Of a stretch of DNA of 7,318 bases, positions 5,480 through 7,318 are shown in pieces. The position numbers and the translations under genes are program-made. Position 1 is the first letter of the stretch, and every line of letters starts with the position of its first letter. Under the pieces are notes generated by a model. The model worked only from the letters and a program-made list of their open reading frames with translations, searched no databases and was not told where the DNA came from. The stretch is from an uncultured Lachnospiraceae bacterium (GTDB lineage: Bacteria > Bacillota_A > Clostridia > Lachnospirales > Lachnospiraceae): assembly GCA_902780985.1 (NCBI GenBank), contig CACZHN010000142.1, forward strand, positions 1-7,318, given 5' to 3'.

Positions 5480-6463
5480 ATGCAGAGAGTACTTAGAAAA
5501 AGAGTTTTAAGAGATCTGGGGCATAACTTCTTCAGATATTTTGCTCTGGGTCTGCTGATTGCAATGGGAATCTTTCTCGTTGTAACAATAGTCGGCAACG
5601 GCGAAACCCTTTCGAGAGGAACCGTTGATATGGCTGAAGAGACCAATCTTGAAGACGGTGAATTCGAAGTGTTCGTTCCGCTTTCCTCAAAGGATAAAGA
5701 AGGCATCGCGGACATGGGAATCGAAATAGAAGAACAGTTCTACTTTGATTATCTGATGCCGGATGAAGAGTACGGAACGGTAAGACTTTTCAAGGTCCGA
5801 GAGAATATAAATAAGATTCATTACATAGAGGGAAATGCACCTAAGGACAGCACGGAACTGGTAGTGGAAAAAAGATATGCCGAAGAGCATGATATTTCTG
5901 TCGGAGACGACCTTACAATTGCGGGAAAAATATATAAGGTTTCCGGTATCGGAGTAGTATCCGATTATGACGGACCTTATAAGGAAATCTCCGATGCATC
6001 ATGCAACTCAAAAAACTTCGGACTTATATTTATCACGGAAGAAGCATATGAGGAGTTCAGCAGATCAGGAAATGCACAGAAGACCGAAACCTATCTCTAT
6101 TCGTATAAGCTGGGCGGCGGAAGGACAGATAAAGAACTGAAGGAATATCTGAAGGATCTGAAGATAGAATCGACTCAGGTAGATGACGAACTGTTTCAGG
6201 AGTACTGGGACAGAACCGGCGGCGTTGAGGATGAACTTCGTGATGCGGTAAAGGATCTTCGCGAAGCAACGGAAGATGTAAGAGACGGATTGGATGAACT
6301 TTCGGAAAACAACGAAGATATAAATGACGCAACATCGGATATCTTCGATTCGTATCTGGAACAGACAACAAATACACTTAAGAGTTACGGTATAGATGTG
6401 GAACTAACGGAAAGCAACTTCGAAAGTAAGCTGGATGAAGTGATAGACGCTTCCCCGGGATAG
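5480..6463 (+). pseudogene. ABC transporter FtsX-type permease, N-terminal fragment (frameshifted by 17-bp duplication)
   Basis: This 327-residue open frame is the first part of a large permease. It has a basic N-terminus, one transmembrane helix (about 20-39) and an extracellular MacB-like domain (about 50-225). Acidic coiled-coil helices follow (about 235-285, such as DELRDAVKDLREATEDVRDG). It ends at TAG 6461-6463 only because of the tandem duplication at 6442-6475. With one copy removed, translation passes from DASP straight into VPAMKDALK and stays open to the window edge (at least 607 residues). As it stands the product lacks every FtsX helix bundle and should not transport. The ATG at 5480 lies 1 nt after the ATPase stop, with GGAGG at 5466-5470. 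It belongs to the TetR-controlled operon. If the duplication is reversible this is a switchable gene rather than a dead one. Confidence 0.85.
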
Positions 6464-6475
6464 ACGCTTCCCCGG
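6442..6475. repeat. Exact 17-bp tandem duplication inside the permease gene
   Basis: GATAGACGCTTCCCCGG occurs twice back to back (6442-6458 and 6459-6475) with no mismatch, and the identity stops exactly at both ends. Because 17 is not a multiple of three it shifts the reading frame and creates GGA TAG at 6458-6463. Removing one copy restores a continuous permease frame. Confidence 0.97.
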
Positions 6476-6483
6476 TTCCTGCC

Positions 6484-7318
6484 ATGAAGGATGCTCTTAA
6501 GGATACCAAGAAACAGCTGCAGGACCTTAAGGAATATAAGGACGGACTTAAGGATTATACAGATGGCGTAGATGAACTCTATGACGGTCTGGACGACATG
6601 TCCGATGGCGTGAAGGATCTGGATGAAGCAGTGGATGACGCACTGAAGGAGTTTGATTTCGAATTATCAAATCTTACCATGTTCCTCAAGCAGGGGGATA
6701 ATCCGAGAATCTTTGCGACAAAGGGCGATAAGTTTGTCGATATCGAAGTCGGCATGATCGCGGGTATAGTCATCTTCGTACTGCTGGCGTATGTCATCTC
6801 GGTATTCGTGGTTCATTCCATCGAGAGCGAAAGCAGCATCATCGGAACTCTTTACTCCATGGGCGTTACAAAGAACGACCTGCTGCTTCACTATATAACT
6901 CTTCCGGTGGTGGTTACATTTATCGCTGGCCTTGTGGGTGCTCTTGCAGCTTCGACAGGTATAATGGCGCCGATGATCGCAGAAAGCTCATACAGTTATT
7001 TTTCTATACCGAAATTCGGTTTCAGTGTACCGTATTATCTTTGGATCTATTCGGTGGCATGTCCGCCGATCATAGCAATCATAGTAAATGTACTGGTCAT
7101 CAGAAGCAAGCTGAACAGAACGGCCTTGTCGCTTATCAGAAACGAGAATAAGCAGAGCAGGATAAAGAATATCAACCTGAAGGGCATGAAGTTTATATCA
7201 GCTTTCAGGATAAGACAGATGTTTAGGGAAATGCGTTCAACGCTGGCAGTTGTTCTTGGTATGTTCTTATCGCTTCTGGTATTCATGATCGCGGTGAACT
7301 GTTATACGCTTTGTGTAA
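6484..7318 (+). pseudogene. ABC transporter FtsX-type permease, C-terminal continuation (out of frame, cut by window end)
   Basis: From 6464 onward the permease continues in another frame. The first ATG is at 6484 and 278 codons are open to the edge. Residues 1-60 from that ATG are acidic coiled coil, including four tandem heptads of the form DG(L/V)xx(Y/L/M)x at 20-47. A transmembrane helix (about 88-110) follows. Next is the FtsX cytosolic coupling segment SIESESSIIGTLYSMGVTKND (112-132), two more helices (about 138-160 and 184-206), and a linker to a helix at about 253-275 that begins the second helix bundle. No ribosome site precedes 6484, so independent translation is unlikely and this is best read as the severed remainder of the gene starting at 5480. 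The TAA in the last three bases is not in this frame, so the true end lies outside the window. Confidence 0.82.

Noticed and set aside
6446..6463. Programmed -1 frameshift at the CCCC run restoring the permease frame with six extra residues
   Set aside because: There is no proper X_XXY_YYZ heptamer, and the exact tandem duplication explains the break more simply. It was not excluded experimentally.
6461..6463. TAG read as pyrrolysine or by suppression
   Set aside because: Read-through would continue in the wrong frame. The FtsX-coding sequence lies in a different frame.
7316..7318. TAA at the very end as the permease stop
   Set aside because: The permease frame there reads CTT TGT GTA, so the TAA is out of frame and the gene continues past the window.
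1..7318. tRNA, rRNA, CRISPR arrays, intact transposase or phage genes
   Set aside because: No spaced direct repeats of CRISPR type, no cloverleaf sequence and no recombinase motifs were seen on either strand.

Overview
The window looks like a chromosomal segment from a Gram-positive anaerobe of the Clostridia, most likely a Lachnospiraceae-type bacterium. This rests on the strong AGGAGG-type ribosome sites, the heavy use of GGA, AGA and ATA codons at moderate GC, AT-rich spacers with TTGACA/TATAAT promoters, and the gene families present. The placement is inference from style, not from a marker gene. Every credible gene is on the + strand.

Positions 1-147 hold a perfect 17-bp inverted repeat with degenerate direct repeats (probably the end of a REP/MITE-like element), then an AT-rich leader with several palindromes, one of them close to the Fur-box core. 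Positions 148-3920 form a metal-homeostasis cluster in two blocks. The first block is a ZIP-family metal transporter and a small membrane protein with a Cys-rich juxtamembrane motif and an HMA domain (MxCxxC). After a 180-bp spacer with a hairpin comes the second block: a small membrane/coiled-coil protein (DUF6110-like) and a P1B-type metal ATPase. Together they suggest entry or redistribution of a transition metal by ZIP, cytosolic handling by the HMA protein, and export by the ATPase with the small protein as partner. The metal (Zn, Fe or Mn) cannot be read from the sequence.

Positions 3917-7318 form a second, unrelated module: a TetR-family regulator followed by a MacB/LolD-type ABC ATPase and its large FtsX-type permease. 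Three copies of one 13-bp palindrome (ATAACA-S-TGTTAT) sit over the tetR promoter (two copies, forming a 16-bp inverted repeat) and just upstream of the ABC genes (one copy). The TetR protein therefore very probably represses both itself and the transporter. The tetR promoter begins inside the stop codon of the P-type ATPase.

The permease gene is broken. An exact 17-bp tandem duplication at 6442-6475 shifts the frame and puts a TAG stop at 6461. The rest of the permease is open in another frame to the window edge. This is a recent lesion, a reversible on/off switch, or an assembly error, and it is the most notable thing in the window. I did not see a wholly new type of system. The best leads are the duplication, the operator layout, and the small partner protein of a P-type ATPase with an unusual membrane motif.
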